Origin: DASUPK01 sp963695805
Lineage (GTDB): Bacteria; Actinomycetota; Thermoleophilia; Solirubrobacterales; 70-9
Reading direction: 5' to 3'
Length of the DNA stretch: 64,000 nucleotides
Assembly (NCBI GenBank): GCA_963695805.1
Contig: CAVOHV010000004.1
Span: forward strand, 27,592-91,591
The position numbers were made by a program, and so were the translations under genes. The notes under the pieces are model-generated. The model made no database searches, was not told the DNA's origin, and was given only the letters and a program-made list of their open reading frames with translations. Numbering within the stretch: position 1 is the stretch's first letter; the number at the start of each line of letters is the position of its first letter. Shown here piece after piece: positions 43,496 to 52,727 of this stretch.

Positions 43496-44985
43496 CCGGC
43501 GGCGTAGCCGAGGATCGAGCGGTCGATCAGCCACTCAACCGGAGCGCGGTCGTCGGTGTATACCTCGCCGCCGGGGAGCCTCGGTCCGACCCGAGTCGCC
43601 TGGGTCCGCGCGATGTTCCGAAGCTCGGTGGGCAGCACGGCAGCCATCTCCCGGAGGGCTGCCGCCGATCCCTGGCCCGCGCCGAGCATCAGCGTGTTCG
43701 TGTCCTCCATCGGGTCTCGCAGGACTATGGGAAATGCCTCGCCCATCGTCCGGCCGACGACCTGTTCGAGCTCCGTCGACCCTGTCGGGTGCCCGACGTT
43801 CACGACGAGCACCCCGCCCGGCGCGAGCCGGTCGCGGGCCAGCTCGAAGAACTCCTCCGTTAGCAGGTAGAAGGGAATGTACGGCTGTCGGTAGGCATCG
43901 AGCACGATGACGTCGTAGCCCCCGTCCGACTGGCGCAGCCACGGCCTCGCGTCCTCGTTGTGGATCGCGAGGTGAGGCGCGTGCATGTCGAAGTAGCGCC
44001 GGGCGATGTCCGACAGCTCGGGATCGATCTCGACGCCGTCGATCTGCGCCGCCGGAAAGAAATGGCCGTACTCCCGGGCCACCGTGCCGGCGGCGTTGCC
44101 GAGAATGGCCACCCGCTCGGGGGCCCGGGTGAGAGTGGCGAACGGCAGGACGACCAATCCGTCCCAGTAGTCGCCGGTGAGATAGCTCCCGGGCCGATAC
44201 AGGGAGTGCTCGGCAACGCCCTCGTTCAGCTCCAGCTTGCGGGTGCCGTCGCTCTGCTCCACGACGCGGGCGTACTGGACGTCCGTCTCGGTCTCGTAGA
44301 TCACCCGCTCCCCCGGGTCGGTCTCCGCCTTCACGGTCCCGACTGGGATCGCGAAGACTCCGGCCACTGCGGCGGGTACCGCCAGATAGCGCCAGCCGAG
44401 CCCTGCTGCGGCCACGACCCCCAAAGCGAGTGCGAAGACGAGAAAGGTGCGCTGCGTCCCGATGAACGGGATGAAGAGAAGCGCGGCGGACATCGTCCCG
44501 ACCAGCGAGCCCGCGGTCGAGATCGCGTAGAGCCGGCCAGCGGTGCGCCCCGAGTGATCCACATCGGGTGTCGCTAGCCTGACGGCCCAGGGCGAGCAGG
44601 CTCCCAGCAGTACGACCGGAAGCGCGACCAGCGCCAGGACGCCGATGAGCGAGCCGACGAAGGCGCCGGCGGAGATCGAGTCGAGCGCATCCACCGAGAT
44701 GGAGAAGAACGGCCGGGCCGCGAAGGGGACGAGGGCCAACAGGATCGCGGCGGCCCCAACCAGGAGGCACAGCCCGCGCAGGTGCGGGTGGTCGTCTCCG
44801 AGGCGGCCACCCAACCAGTAGCCCGCCGAGAGCGAGACGAGAACGACCGCGATCGTGTTCGCCCAGACGATCGTCGACGCCCCGAAGTACGGCGCCATCA
44901 GCCGGGCGGCGGCGATCTCGGCACCGAGACTGGCCATCCCGACGACGAAGACGAGGACGTAGAGGAACCGTGCCTCGCGCGTCAC
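43489..44985 (-). CDS. Spermidine synthase-like protein fused to a membrane domain
   Basis: 498 aa. Seven or so helices at residues ~5-215 (LGAEIAAARLMAPYFG is the family start), then a Rossmann methyltransferase-like domain (~255-490; VAILGNAAGTVAREYGHF, IDGVEIDPELSDIA, VLDAYRQPYIPFYLLTEEFF). This is the common 'fused MFS/spermidine synthase' protein; whether it makes polyamines is untested. Its start overlaps the ctaG stop (ATGA), so one unit. Confidence 0.87.
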   Translation of the reverse strand: MTREARFLYVLVFVVGMASLGAEIAAARLMAPYFGASTIVWANTIAVVLVSLSAGYWLGGRLGDDHPHLRGLCLLVGAAAILLALVPFAARPFFSISVDALDSISAGAFVGSLIGVLALVALPVVLLGACSPWAVRLATPDVDHSGRTAGRLYAISTAGSLVGTMSAALLFIPFIGTQRTFLVFALALGVVAAAGLGWRYLAVPAAVAGVFAIPVGTVKAETDPGERVIYETETDVQYARVVEQSDGTRKLELNEGVAEHSLYRPGSYLTGDYWDGLVVLPFATLTRAPERVAILGNAAGTVAREYGHFFPAAQIDGVEIDPELSDIARRYFDMHAPHLAIHNEDARPWLRQSDGGYDVIVLDAYRQPYIPFYLLTEEFFELARDRLAPGGVLVVNVGHPTGSTELEQVVGRTMGEAFPIVLRDPMEDTNTLMLGAGQGSAAALREMAAVLPTELRNIARTQATRVGPRLPGGEVYTDDRAPVEWLIDRSILGYAAGQ

Positions 44986-45872
44986 GGCGTTCCCTTGATG
45001 CGCTCCTCCAGCCGCGCGCCCTGCCCGGCGGCCGCCGCCCGGGCGGCGCGCCCCTCGCTCAGCGGCACGCCACGTTGCTCAGCGAGATCGAGAAGGCGCT
45101 GGCGCTCGGTGTCCTGCTTCGCCCACTCGAGGAAGAGCCAGGAGAGAACCCCGAGGGTGACGAGGCCCCCCTCCACCATCATGATCACGCCGGCGATGCT
45201 CTGGTCGGCCACCGCAGAGATGTGCCACCTCGCCTCCCCGGGGGCGTAGTCCGGATAGAAGACCGAGTTCGACCACATCAGGACGTTGCCCAGCACGATC
45301 CCGGTGAATCGGACCCCGATCAGGTAGCCGATCTTCGCCGGGATGCCGAACCAGTTCGGCTGTGGCAGCGGCCCGACCAGCGGCATCCACATCAACACCC
45401 CGAAGCCGATGAAGCAGGCGTGCTGCAGGGCGTGCACCGAGGAATGAGCGGTGGCCGCCTGGTAGAGGAACGGGGCGTGCCAGACATAGAGGTCGATGGC
45501 CCAGAGCGGCAGGGCCACCAGCGGGTGCGCGAGATGCCGGATCCAGCCCAGCCAGCGATTGGCGAGCAGGGGCTGGAGGAGTGGGCCCGTCAGCCCGAGC
45601 ACGATCAGCAGCGCCCCGATGTCCCCCATGAGGAGGTGCTGCGACATATGGGCGAGGACCAGCTCGGTATCGAGGTGGCCGAGCGGGGAGAGGAAGGCGA
45701 CCGCGATCAGGAGCAGGCCGGCTGCGAAGCAGAGAGTCCGCCAGGTCGGGACCGGCCGTCCCTCCTGCGCCAGGGTCAGCGTGCGGAACGCGTAGGCCGT
45801 CGCGACGAACGTCAGCCCGAAGACCTGAAGCGGCTCGAAGACCGGGCCGCCCACGTGCGCGAGCGGAATCAC
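44982..45872 (-). CDS. ctaG: Cytochrome c oxidase assembly factor CtaG (caa3 type)
   Basis: 296-aa, about seven-helix membrane protein with the conserved LAHMSQHLLMGDIGALLIVLG and the HAPFLYQAATAHSSVHALQH histidine cluster. Helps insert copper into the caa3-type oxidase. No oxidase subunit is near. Starts at GTG 45872. Confidence 0.9.
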   Translation of the reverse strand: MIPLAHVGGPVFEPLQVFGLTFVATAYAFRTLTLAQEGRPVPTWRTLCFAAGLLLIAVAFLSPLGHLDTELVLAHMSQHLLMGDIGALLIVLGLTGPLLQPLLANRWLGWIRHLAHPLVALPLWAIDLYVWHAPFLYQAATAHSSVHALQHACFIGFGVLMWMPLVGPLPQPNWFGIPAKIGYLIGVRFTGIVLGNVLMWSNSVFYPDYAPGEARWHISAVADQSIAGVIMMVEGGLVTLGVLSWLFLEWAKQDTERQRLLDLAEQRGVPLSEGRAARAAAAGQGARLEERIKGTP

Positions 45873-46054
45873 ATGCTCATCGTAGGGCGCCGGTCATAAC
45901 CGGTTGAGGCCGCGCAGGTCGGGTAAGAGGAGGGTGAACCGGGTCGCGGCGGGCGCTCGGCCAAGTCCGGACCCTTCGCGCCCCACCGAATCGAAGCCGA
46001 AATTCGTGCCCAGAACGAGGGGCACCGCGTTCGATTCGGGCGAAAGGAGGAGTG

Positions 46055-47551
46055 ATGGCAACTGAGATCAAGATCGACGAACGAGCAAGAGAGTTCGTCG
46101 GCAAGGACCACCCGATGCTGATCGGCGGCGACTGGGTCGACGCGGCCTCGGGCAAGACGTTCGAGGTGTACGACCCGGCGAACGGCGAGGTTCTCGCGAA
46201 TGTCGCCCGGGGCGACTCGGAGGACATCGACCGTGCCGTGAAGACGGCGCGCGCGGCCTTTGAGACCGGGCCCTGGTCGACGATGACCGAGTCGGCGCGA
46301 GGCCGGGCAATCCACAAGCTGGGCGACCTGATCCTTGAGCACGGCGACGAGCTGGCGACCCTGGAGACGCTCGACAACGGGAAGCCCCTGGCGGTGGCTA
46401 AGGCGGCCGATATCCCGCTGTCGGCCGACCTCTTCCACTACATGTCGGGGTGGACGACCAAGAACACGGGACAGACGTTGTCGCTGAACGTCCCGTACAT
46501 GCCCGACGCCCAGTTCCACGCGTACACGCTGCATGAGGCGGTCGGTGTCGTGGGGCAGATCATCCCGTGGAACTTCCCGCTGCTGATGGCGGCGTGGAAG
46601 CTGGGGCCGGCGCTGGCCTGCGGCTGCACGGTGGTGCTGAAGCCGGCCGAGCAGACCCCGCTGTCGGCGCTTCGCCTCGGTGAGCTGATCCTCGAGGCGG
46701 GCATCCCCGAGGGCGTGGTCAACATCGTCACCGGGTTCGGCGAGGAGACGGGTGCTCCGCTGGCAGCCCACGATGACGTGGACAAGATCGCCTTCACGGG
46801 ATCGACGGAGGTCGGAAAGATGATCGTCGGAGCAGCTCAGGGCAACCTGAAGAAGGTGTCCCTGGAGCTCGGCGGCAAGTCACCGAACATCGTCTTCGCC
46901 GACGCGCTCTCCGACGAGACGATCGAGGGCGCGGCGAACGCGATCTTCTTCAACCACGGGCAGTGCTGCTGCGCGGGGTCGAGATTGTTCGCGGAGAAGA
47001 GCGTCTACGACGAGGTCGTCGCCGGGGTCGCGGACCACGCGAAGAACATCAAGGTCGGGTCGGGCCTCGACCCGCAGACCGAGATGGGTCCGCTGGTCTC
47101 CAATGAGCAGCTCGACCGGGTCTGCGGCTTTCTCGATTCCGGTGAGGCCGAGGGCGCCGAGACGGTGGCGGGCGGCAAGCGGATCGGCGTGAGCGGCTAC
47201 TTCGTCGAGCCGACCGTGCTCGCCGGGACCCACCCGAAGATGAAGGTCGAGGCCGAGGAGATCTTCGGCCCGGTGGTCACGGTGAAGCCGTTCGAGAGCA
47301 CGGAGGAACTGGTCCCGGATGCGAACGAGAGCAACTATGGCCTGGCGGCCGGCATCTGGACGAACGACCTCAGCACGGCTCATCGGACGGCCAAGCAGCT
47401 CCGCGCCGGCACGGTGTACATCAACTGTTACAACGTGTTCGACGCCGCGCTTCCCTTCGGCGGCTACAAGGAGTCCGGCTGGGGGCGGGAGATGGGCGCG
47501 GACGCCCTCGAGATCTACACCGAGGTCAAGTCCGTCTGCACTCAGATCTGA
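46055..47551 (+). CDS. Aldehyde dehydrogenase
   Basis: 498-aa NAD-dependent ALDH (betaine aldehyde/retinal type): IPWNFPLLMAAWKLGPALA, LELGGKSPNIVFADA, nucleophile in HGQCCCAGSRLFAE near residue 304, and PFGGYKESGWGREMG. Start ATG 46055, four bases after AAAGGAGG; GTG at 46052 is too close to it. 183-bp leader, no operon partner. Substrate unknown. Confidence 0.95.
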   Translation: MATEIKIDERAREFVGKDHPMLIGGDWVDAASGKTFEVYDPANGEVLANVARGDSEDIDRAVKTARAAFETGPWSTMTESARGRAIHKLGDLILEHGDELATLETLDNGKPLAVAKAADIPLSADLFHYMSGWTTKNTGQTLSLNVPYMPDAQFHAYTLHEAVGVVGQIIPWNFPLLMAAWKLGPALACGCTVVLKPAEQTPLSALRLGELILEAGIPEGVVNIVTGFGEETGAPLAAHDDVDKIAFTGSTEVGKMIVGAAQGNLKKVSLELGGKSPNIVFADALSDETIEGAANAIFFNHGQCCCAGSRLFAEKSVYDEVVAGVADHAKNIKVGSGLDPQTEMGPLVSNEQLDRVCGFLDSGEAEGAETVAGGKRIGVSGYFVEPTVLAGTHPKMKVEAEEIFGPVVTVKPFESTEELVPDANESNYGLAAGIWTNDLSTAHRTAKQLRAGTVYINCYNVFDAALPFGGYKESGWGREMGADALEIYTEVKSVCTQI

Positions 47552-47583
47552 GCCGGCGGACCCTGGATTTCAAGACGGCGCGG

Positions 47584-47608
47584 GCCGCCCTCTCAGCGGG
47601 AGGGCGGC
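47584..47608. terminator. Bidirectional hairpin terminator
   Basis: GCCGCCCTC and its exact complement (9 bp) with a seven-base loop, placed between the convergent aldehyde dehydrogenase and corA 3' ends. No clear U-run, so termination is likely but not certain. Confidence 0.6.
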
Positions 47609-47623
47609 TCGTTGCCGTAGGCG

Positions 47624-48604
47624 CTAGAGCCAATCGATGCGTCTGAAGAAGGCGGCCAGCGCCACCACGCACACCCCCATCAGCGCCAGCGCGTAGGCGT
47701 AGCCGAAGTGCCACTGCAGCTCGGGCATGTTGTCGAAGTTCATGCCGTAGACGGAGGCGACGAACGTCGGCACCGCGATGATCCCCGCGACCGCGGAGAT
47801 CTGCTTGACGACGATGTTCTGGTTGACGCTGACCAAGGCGAGGTTGGCTTGGAGCACGCTGGTGAGAAGCTCGCGTTGGGCGCTGACCTGCTCGTCGACG
47901 CGCTTCGCATGGTCGGCGACGTCGCGGAAGTAGCTGCGCAGATCCTCGGGTACCCGCTCGAAACCGCCCTGCTCCAGCGTCTCCAGGGGGTTGAGGAGCG
48001 GCCAGACCGCCCTGTGGAACTCGATCACCTCGCGCTTCAGGTTGTAGATGCGGGCGGTCGGCGCCGGGATGTCGTCGTCGAAGACGTCCTTCTCCACCTC
48101 CTCGACGTCGTCCTCGATCGCATCGGCGACGGGGATGTAGTCGTCGACCACTTTGTCGAGGATCGCCCAGACCGCCGACGCTGCCCCCAGCCTGAGCAGG
48201 TCGGGCCGCGCCTCGAGGTTGTGCCGGGCCGAGGCGAGCTCGCTGCCCGGCCCGTGACGCACGGTAATCACGTAGCCGGGGCCGGCGAAGAGGTGGATCT
48301 CGCCGAAATGGACCTCCTCACGATCCTCGTGGTAATGGGCCGTCTTCAGGACGACGAAGACGTCCTCGCCATAGTCCTCGATCTTCGGTCGCTGGTGTGG
48401 ATTCTGGGCGTCGTCAACGGCGAGCTCGTGGAGCCCGAAGAGGCTCTGAAGTCGCTCGAGGTCACCTTGCTCCGGATCGTGGATCCCGATCCAGACGAAC
48501 TCGCCGGACCCCGCTGCGTTTCGCAGCTCCGCCGCCCGTTCGGGCGTGAGCGCCTCATCGTGCTGGCGCACGCCGTCCTTGTAGTGGGCGCTGTCGACGA
48601 TCAT
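47624..48604 (-). CDS. corA: CorA family magnesium/cobalt channel
   Basis: 326 aa. Long N-terminal soluble domain, coiled-helix stalk, then two C-terminal helices with the selectivity motif YGMNFDNMPEL. PDLLRLGAASAVWAILDKVV is typical. Pentameric divalent-cation channel in the inner membrane. Confidence 0.93.
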   Translation of the reverse strand: MIVDSAHYKDGVRQHDEALTPERAAELRNAAGSGEFVWIGIHDPEQGDLERLQSLFGLHELAVDDAQNPHQRPKIEDYGEDVFVVLKTAHYHEDREEVHFGEIHLFAGPGYVITVRHGPGSELASARHNLEARPDLLRLGAASAVWAILDKVVDDYIPVADAIEDDVEEVEKDVFDDDIPAPTARIYNLKREVIEFHRAVWPLLNPLETLEQGGFERVPEDLRSYFRDVADHAKRVDEQVSAQRELLTSVLQANLALVSVNQNIVVKQISAVAGIIAVPTFVASVYGMNFDNMPELQWHFGYAYALALMGVCVVALAAFFRRIDWL

Positions 48605-48673
48605 CGTGCGGCTCCGGGTCCCACTTCCCCCCTCGCGCCGGGCTTCCTTCGCCCGGCACGGAACCGCCCAGCG

Positions 48674-50074
48674 TCAGATGTCTCGCTCGGCCTTCAGGAG
48701 TCCCGATTCAACGGCGGCGGTGACCGCCTCGTAGTCCCGCTCGTTCTGGTCCGCGTATGCCTCCGCAAAGTCGTCCATGGCGCGGTCGAACCTATCGCCC
48801 CCGCCCAGGTACGAGGCGATCGCGATCGGGTCGCCGGACCGCGCGTGCGCCCGGGCGAGCGTGCCACCGCAGAGCTGCGCGTACAGCCCCATCGTGTGCG
48901 CCGTCATCGTCTCGATCTCGGCCGAGCCCTTGCCGTCCCAGAGCTGCCTGACGTAGAAATCGTGCCGCCCGCCGTCGATCCCCTCCTCGTTGGTGAGCCA
49001 TCCGAGGAAAATGTCGCTGGCCGCCTGCATCAGCCGCTGTCCCTCGACGACCCGCCGGCCCTCGTGCTTGTAGCGGCCGCCGCTCGCGAAAGGCGCGAGC
49101 ACCGAAGGCCCGGCTTCCTTGACCTGCAGAAACAGTGGATCGTTCGAGTCGCTACCGAGCATCAGGACGATCCAGCAGCGGGTCCCGACGCTGCCGACAC
49201 CGACCACCTTGTGGGCGACGTGGACGAAGCGATAGCGGTCCGCCAGATACCGGATGTCGGGGGCGAGGCTCCCTCGATACTGGTCCACCAGTTCGATCAA
49301 CCCGGTCTGCACCGCCTTGAGCTTGTTCTTCGGCACGAGCTCCTCGATCGGGACGATCAGCGGAGGGTCGCTGACGATCCGCAGTTCCCCGTCTTCCTCA
49401 CGGGTGAGCTTGGTGAATGCGCGCATGCTGTTTTTGCTCTCCGCCTTGGCCCTCGCCTTGTCGAAGTTCCGAGCAACCTTGCGGCTCACCTGCGAGCGGT
49501 ACTGCTCGATGACCTCGATATCGACTCGCTCGTACCAGACGTCGATGTTGCGCTCTGCGGCCAGGCGCCTCATCTCCTCCCGGTATGCCCGGCCCGCCGT
49601 GGTCACCACCTCTCGGGTCTCCCGCTTCTTGAAACCGCGATCGCGGCCGGCGACCGCGAAACTCGCGGCAAGCCGCTTCACGTCCCATTCGAACGGTCCG
49701 GGGTGCGTCTCGTCGAAGTCGTTGATGTCGAAGATCAGCCGCCGGTCCGGAGCGGCGAAGGCGCCGAAGTTGGAGAGATGGGCGTCGCCGCAAAGCTGGA
49801 CATCGAGGCCAGACCGCGGGGTCACGCCGAGGTCCGCCGCCATGATCCCCGCCGACCCGCGATAGAAGGTGAACGCGGAGACGAGCATTCGCCCGTGCCG
49901 GATCGGGATCAGCTCCGGAACGCGGTTTCGGTCCTCCTCCTGAAGGATCTCGACGGGATCCGGGCGATCCGGTCCCGGCTCCCACCGGCCCTGAATGGAG
50001 CGAGGCGCCCGACGACGAGCGGCCTTGCCGGCGGATTCGCGCTCTGTGGGGGTCAGGACAGGAGGAGAGGCCAT
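48674..50074 (-). CDS. DUF2252 family protein
   Basis: 466 aa. RMLVSAFTFYRGSAGIMAAD, VQLCGDAHLSNFGAF, FDINDFDETHPGPFEWDVKR and YADQNERDY identify DUF2252, whose sequence motifs recall aminoglycoside-phosphotransferase-like kinases (GDAHLSNF and DINDFD as the catalytic and metal loops). Substrate unknown. The hypothetical gene upstream is 11 bp away. Confidence 0.9.
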   Translation of the reverse strand: MASPPVLTPTERESAGKAARRRAPRSIQGRWEPGPDRPDPVEILQEEDRNRVPELIPIRHGRMLVSAFTFYRGSAGIMAADLGVTPRSGLDVQLCGDAHLSNFGAFAAPDRRLIFDINDFDETHPGPFEWDVKRLAASFAVAGRDRGFKKRETREVVTTAGRAYREEMRRLAAERNIDVWYERVDIEVIEQYRSQVSRKVARNFDKARAKAESKNSMRAFTKLTREEDGELRIVSDPPLIVPIEELVPKNKLKAVQTGLIELVDQYRGSLAPDIRYLADRYRFVHVAHKVVGVGSVGTRCWIVLMLGSDSNDPLFLQVKEAGPSVLAPFASGGRYKHEGRRVVEGQRLMQAASDIFLGWLTNEEGIDGGRHDFYVRQLWDGKGSAEIETMTAHTMGLYAQLCGGTLARAHARSGDPIAIASYLGGGDRFDRAMDDFAEAYADQNERDYEAVTAAVESGLLKAERDI

Positions 50075-50085
50075 CGTTCCCGCCG

Positions 50086-50535
50086 TCAGCTCAGAGCGGC
50101 TTCGATCTCGCCGATCGCAGCGCGCTCGGCGTCGCTCACCCGCTCGCCGCTGAGGCCCATGAACCCCTCCTTGCGGGCCTCCGCAACCCGCTCCGCCAGG
50201 CCGAGGATGAACTTCCGGTACTCCTCGACCTCTTCGTCGCCCCCCTTTGTCTTGAGCACCGAGATCGCCTGCCTGACGTTGTCGAGGTTGTGCTGCTTGA
50301 GCTCGTCCGGCGAGCCGGCGCGGGCGCGATCCATCTCCGGCTTCGTCGCGGCGATCTCATCGAGCAACTCGCTGTCACCGTGCTGTTTGCGGGCCTCGGT
50401 GTACGCCTTGGCCATCGAGAAGGTCTCGCGAATCGAACCCCCCCGGTCGGAGAGGATCACGACGAGGCCCGCGCTCGGCGGTGCCTCGAGGATCGTCTTC
50501 CACTCCTCCTCAGTGAAGTCTGCCTTGCCGGTCAT
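50086..50535 (-). CDS. Conserved hypothetical helical protein
   Basis: 149 aa, all-helical, no signal peptide, acidic. FTEEEWKTILEAPPSAGLVV, YRKFILGLAERVAEARKEG and DAERAAIGEIEAAL resemble a small actinobacterial family of unknown role. Probably in one unit with DUF2252. No motif supports a function. Confidence 0.75.
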   Translation of the reverse strand: MTGKADFTEEEWKTILEAPPSAGLVVILSDRGGSIRETFSMAKAYTEARKQHGDSELLDEIAATKPEMDRARAGSPDELKQHNLDNVRQAISVLKTKGGDEEVEEYRKFILGLAERVAEARKEGFMGLSGERVSDAERAAIGEIEAALS

Positions 50536-50556
50536 CGCCCTGGAGTGTCTCGCAAC

Positions 50557-50853
50557 TCAGCCAAGGTCGTCGCCCGGTACCCAGGCTGCGTCCATGTCGA
50601 TCCGCGCGCCCTTGAACGGAACGCCCTCCGCCTCGAGCAGCCGGCGCTGTCCATCGCCCTTGGCGAGCGAGCCATCGGCGCGGACAACCCGATGCCAGGG
50701 CACGCTCGGGTCGTGGCAGGCCGAGAGTACCTGCCCGGCGAACCGCGGGGCCCCAGGCGAGAGATCGCCGTAGGTGGTGACGTGTCCCTCGGGGATCTGG
50801 CGGATCCGCTCGAGGACCTCGCGTTCGCGGGCCGATCTTAACTCAGCCGCCAT
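50557..50853 (-). CDS. Alkyltransferase-like (ATL) DNA repair protein
   Basis: 98 aa, C-terminal half of O6-methylguanine methyltransferases. The active-site motif reads PWHRVVRADG, with Trp where MGMT has the acceptor Cys, so it cannot accept alkyl groups. ATL proteins flag lesions for nucleotide excision repair. ATG 50853; overlaps the upstream membrane gene by 16 bp. Confidence 0.9.
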   Translation of the reverse strand: MAAELRSAREREVLERIRQIPEGHVTTYGDLSPGAPRFAGQVLSACHDPSVPWHRVVRADGSLAKGDGQRRLLEAEGVPFKGARIDMDAAWVPGDDLG

Positions 50854-51209
50854 GAGGTCCAGATGCCGGCGAGAGCCGCGGGCAGCGCGGCGGTGAGGCC
50901 AAGGACGGCCGCCCGGCGCTCTGAGGTCCCGAGTGCCATTCCGAAAGCAAGCGTGTCCCCGGCGTCGGCGGCGGCGTTCGCAAGCGTCGCCGCCCGGAGG
51001 CGGTCGCGATCGGCGAGCGCAGCGAGCGTCGCGATGCCGAGTACGAAGTCCCGCACGCCGGCGACTCGGGTGACCGCCACCGTGGCCGGGTTGACCTCCT
51101 CGAAGCCGAGCTTGCGCGCTGACGGCTCGGGCGCGGCCAACAGGCCGAGGCCGATCACCACACGGCCGAGGCCGGAAGCGAGCGACCAGGCGCGGACATC
51201 CGCAGACAC
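50838..51209 (-). CDS. Small membrane protein (DUF4267-like)
   Basis: 123 aa, four hydrophobic stretches; GFEEVNPATVAVTRVAGVRD and GTSERRAAVLGLTAALPA suggest the DUF4267/DUF2127-like small membrane group. GTG start at 51209. Couples into the ATL gene. Function unknown. Confidence 0.65.
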   Translation of the reverse strand: MSADVRAWSLASGLGRVVIGLGLLAAPEPSARKLGFEEVNPATVAVTRVAGVRDFVLGIATLAALADRDRLRAATLANAAADAGDTLAFGMALGTSERRAAVLGLTAALPAALAGIWTSWRLS

Positions 51210-51324
51210 ACGGCGAGCCTAAGCGATGGGCGGCCGGCAAGTCGGAGGATCTGTCGGAGGCCGTCGATAGCTTCCGCGCGCGGCTGGCTGGCGCTGTTGT
51301 TGCGTCCGAAGAGAGGGGTCCATC

Positions 51325-51678
51325 GTGAAGCTGGTGATCGGCATCGTCCGGCCCGAGAAGGCCAACGACGTGTTGGAGGCGCTCTACCGAGCTGAGGTCC
51401 GTGGAATCTCGATGACGCGGGTTCAGGGCCACGGCGGCGAGCTCGACCGCGTGGAGACCTACCGCGGAACGACCGTGAAGGTGGAGCTCTCCGACAAGGT
51501 CCGCTTCGAGATCGCGGTGACCGATCCGTTCGTCCAGCCCACCATCGACGCGCTCTGCGAGGGCGCGCGGACGGGTGAGGTGGGCGACGGCAAGATCTTC
51601 GTCGTCCCCTGCGAGCGGGCGGTCCGGATAAGAACCGGCGAGACCGATGAGGCCGCTGTGACCCCGGTGGATGCCTGA
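51325..51678 (+). CDS. glnK: PII signal protein (GlnK/GlnB type) with an altered T-loop
   Basis: 117 aa. LVIGIVRPEKANDVLEALYR, GISMTRVQGHGGE, GTTVKVELSDKVRFEI and TGEVGDGKIFVVP are PII signatures. In the T-loop the usual YRGxEY ends YRGTTV, so the tyrosine normally uridylylated or adenylylated (position 51) is missing. The trimer should still bind effectors and AmtB, but not by that modification. GTG start; the stop overlaps the amtB start as TGATG. Confidence 0.93.
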   Translation: MKLVIGIVRPEKANDVLEALYRAEVRGISMTRVQGHGGELDRVETYRGTTVKVELSDKVRFEIAVTDPFVQPTIDALCEGARTGEVGDGKIFVVPCERAVRIRTGETDEAAVTPVDA

Positions 51679-52727
51679 TGGACGCGCCGGTACTTGCCCA
51701 GGCAACCCAGGTCGACACCGGAGACACCGCGTGGATGCTGGCGTCGACCGCGCTCGTCCTGATGATGACCGTCGCGCTGGGGCTCTTCTATGCCGGCTTG
51801 GTCCGAGCCAAGAACGCACTGAACACCTTCATGATGAGCGTCAGCGCAATTGCGATCGCGGGCGTCGTGTGGGCGCTGATCGGCTACTCGCTGGCCTTCG
51901 ACGGCACCGGGGATCTGATCGGCGGGCTCAATTATGTGGGGCTCCACGACGTCACCTTCGCCCCGCGGGATGGGACCACGATCCCCCACCTGGTGTTCTT
52001 CGCCTTCCAGGCGACCTTCTGCATCATCACGGTGGCGCTGATCTCCGGGGCGGTCGTGGAGCGGATGCGCTTCGGGCCATGGATGGTGTTCGCGGCGCTC
52101 TGGTCGGTGCTGGTCTATTCCGTGCTCGCCCACTGGGGCTTCGGAGGCGGCTGGCTGCAGGAGGGTGGGACGCTCGACTTCGCGGGGGGCATCGCGGTCG
52201 AGATGGCCTCGGGCTTCTCCGCGGTGGCGGCCGCGATCGTCGTCGGGGCCCGAAAGGACTACGGCCGCATCGGACTCCTGCCGCACAACTCGGTGCTGGT
52301 CCTGCTCGGCGGCGGACTGCTGTGGTTCGGTTGGTTCGGCTTCAATGGCGGCAGCGGGTTCGGAACGGGGGATCCGAGCGTGCTGGCGTTCACGAACACG
52401 CTCCTCTGCCCCGCAGCCACCCTGTTCACCTGGATGATTCTCGACCTGATCCGCGACAGGAAGGTGACGGCGGTGGGCGCCGCGACTGCGATCATCGCCG
52501 GCTGCGTGCTGATCACGCCCGCGGGCGGCTTCATCAGCCCTGGCTGGGCTCTCGTCCTCGGAGTGCTCGGGGCCATTCCGGTCTATTTCGTGATCGTCTA
52601 CCGGCCGCGGACACGGGTCGACGAGACCCTTGACGTCCTTGCCGCCCATGGCACGGCGGGATTCCTGGGGATTCTCTTCATCGGATTCGTCGCCCAGCAA
52701 TCGTGGAACGGCATCTCCGACGGCTGA
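51678..52727 (+). CDS. amt: Ammonium transporter AmtB, cut short by an in-frame UGA
   Basis: Codons 1-349 hold helices 1-10: GLFYAGLVRAKNALNTFMM, the pore residues in ALWSVLVYSVLAHWGFGGG, and AAHGTAGFLGILFIG. Then GGC TGA TTC TAC GGG AAC breaks what is normally one continuous frame just before the last helix and the GlnK-binding C-tail. The 85 codons after it stay open and conserved. The product as read would lack helix 11. Readthrough, a fresh nonsense mutation or a sequencing error are possible; TGA is a normal stop elsewhere here. Confidence 0.85.
   Translation: MDAPVLAQATQVDTGDTAWMLASTALVLMMTVALGLFYAGLVRAKNALNTFMMSVSAIAIAGVVWALIGYSLAFDGTGDLIGGLNYVGLHDVTFAPRDGTTIPHLVFFAFQATFCIITVALISGAVVERMRFGPWMVFAALWSVLVYSVLAHWGFGGGWLQEGGTLDFAGGIAVEMASGFSAVAAAIVVGARKDYGRIGLLPHNSVLVLLGGGLLWFGWFGFNGGSGFGTGDPSVLAFTNTLLCPAATLFTWMILDLIRDRKVTAVGAATAIIAGCVLITPAGGFISPGWALVLGVLGAIPVYFVIVYRPRTRVDETLDVLAAHGTAGFLGILFIGFVAQQSWNGISDG

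Noticed and set aside
47708..50773. 1021-codon open frame on the plus strand
   Set aside because: Antisense to corA, DUF2252 and a hypothetical gene; the translated sequence is Arg/Leu/Val-rich without family motifs, typical of shadow frames in GC-rich DNA.
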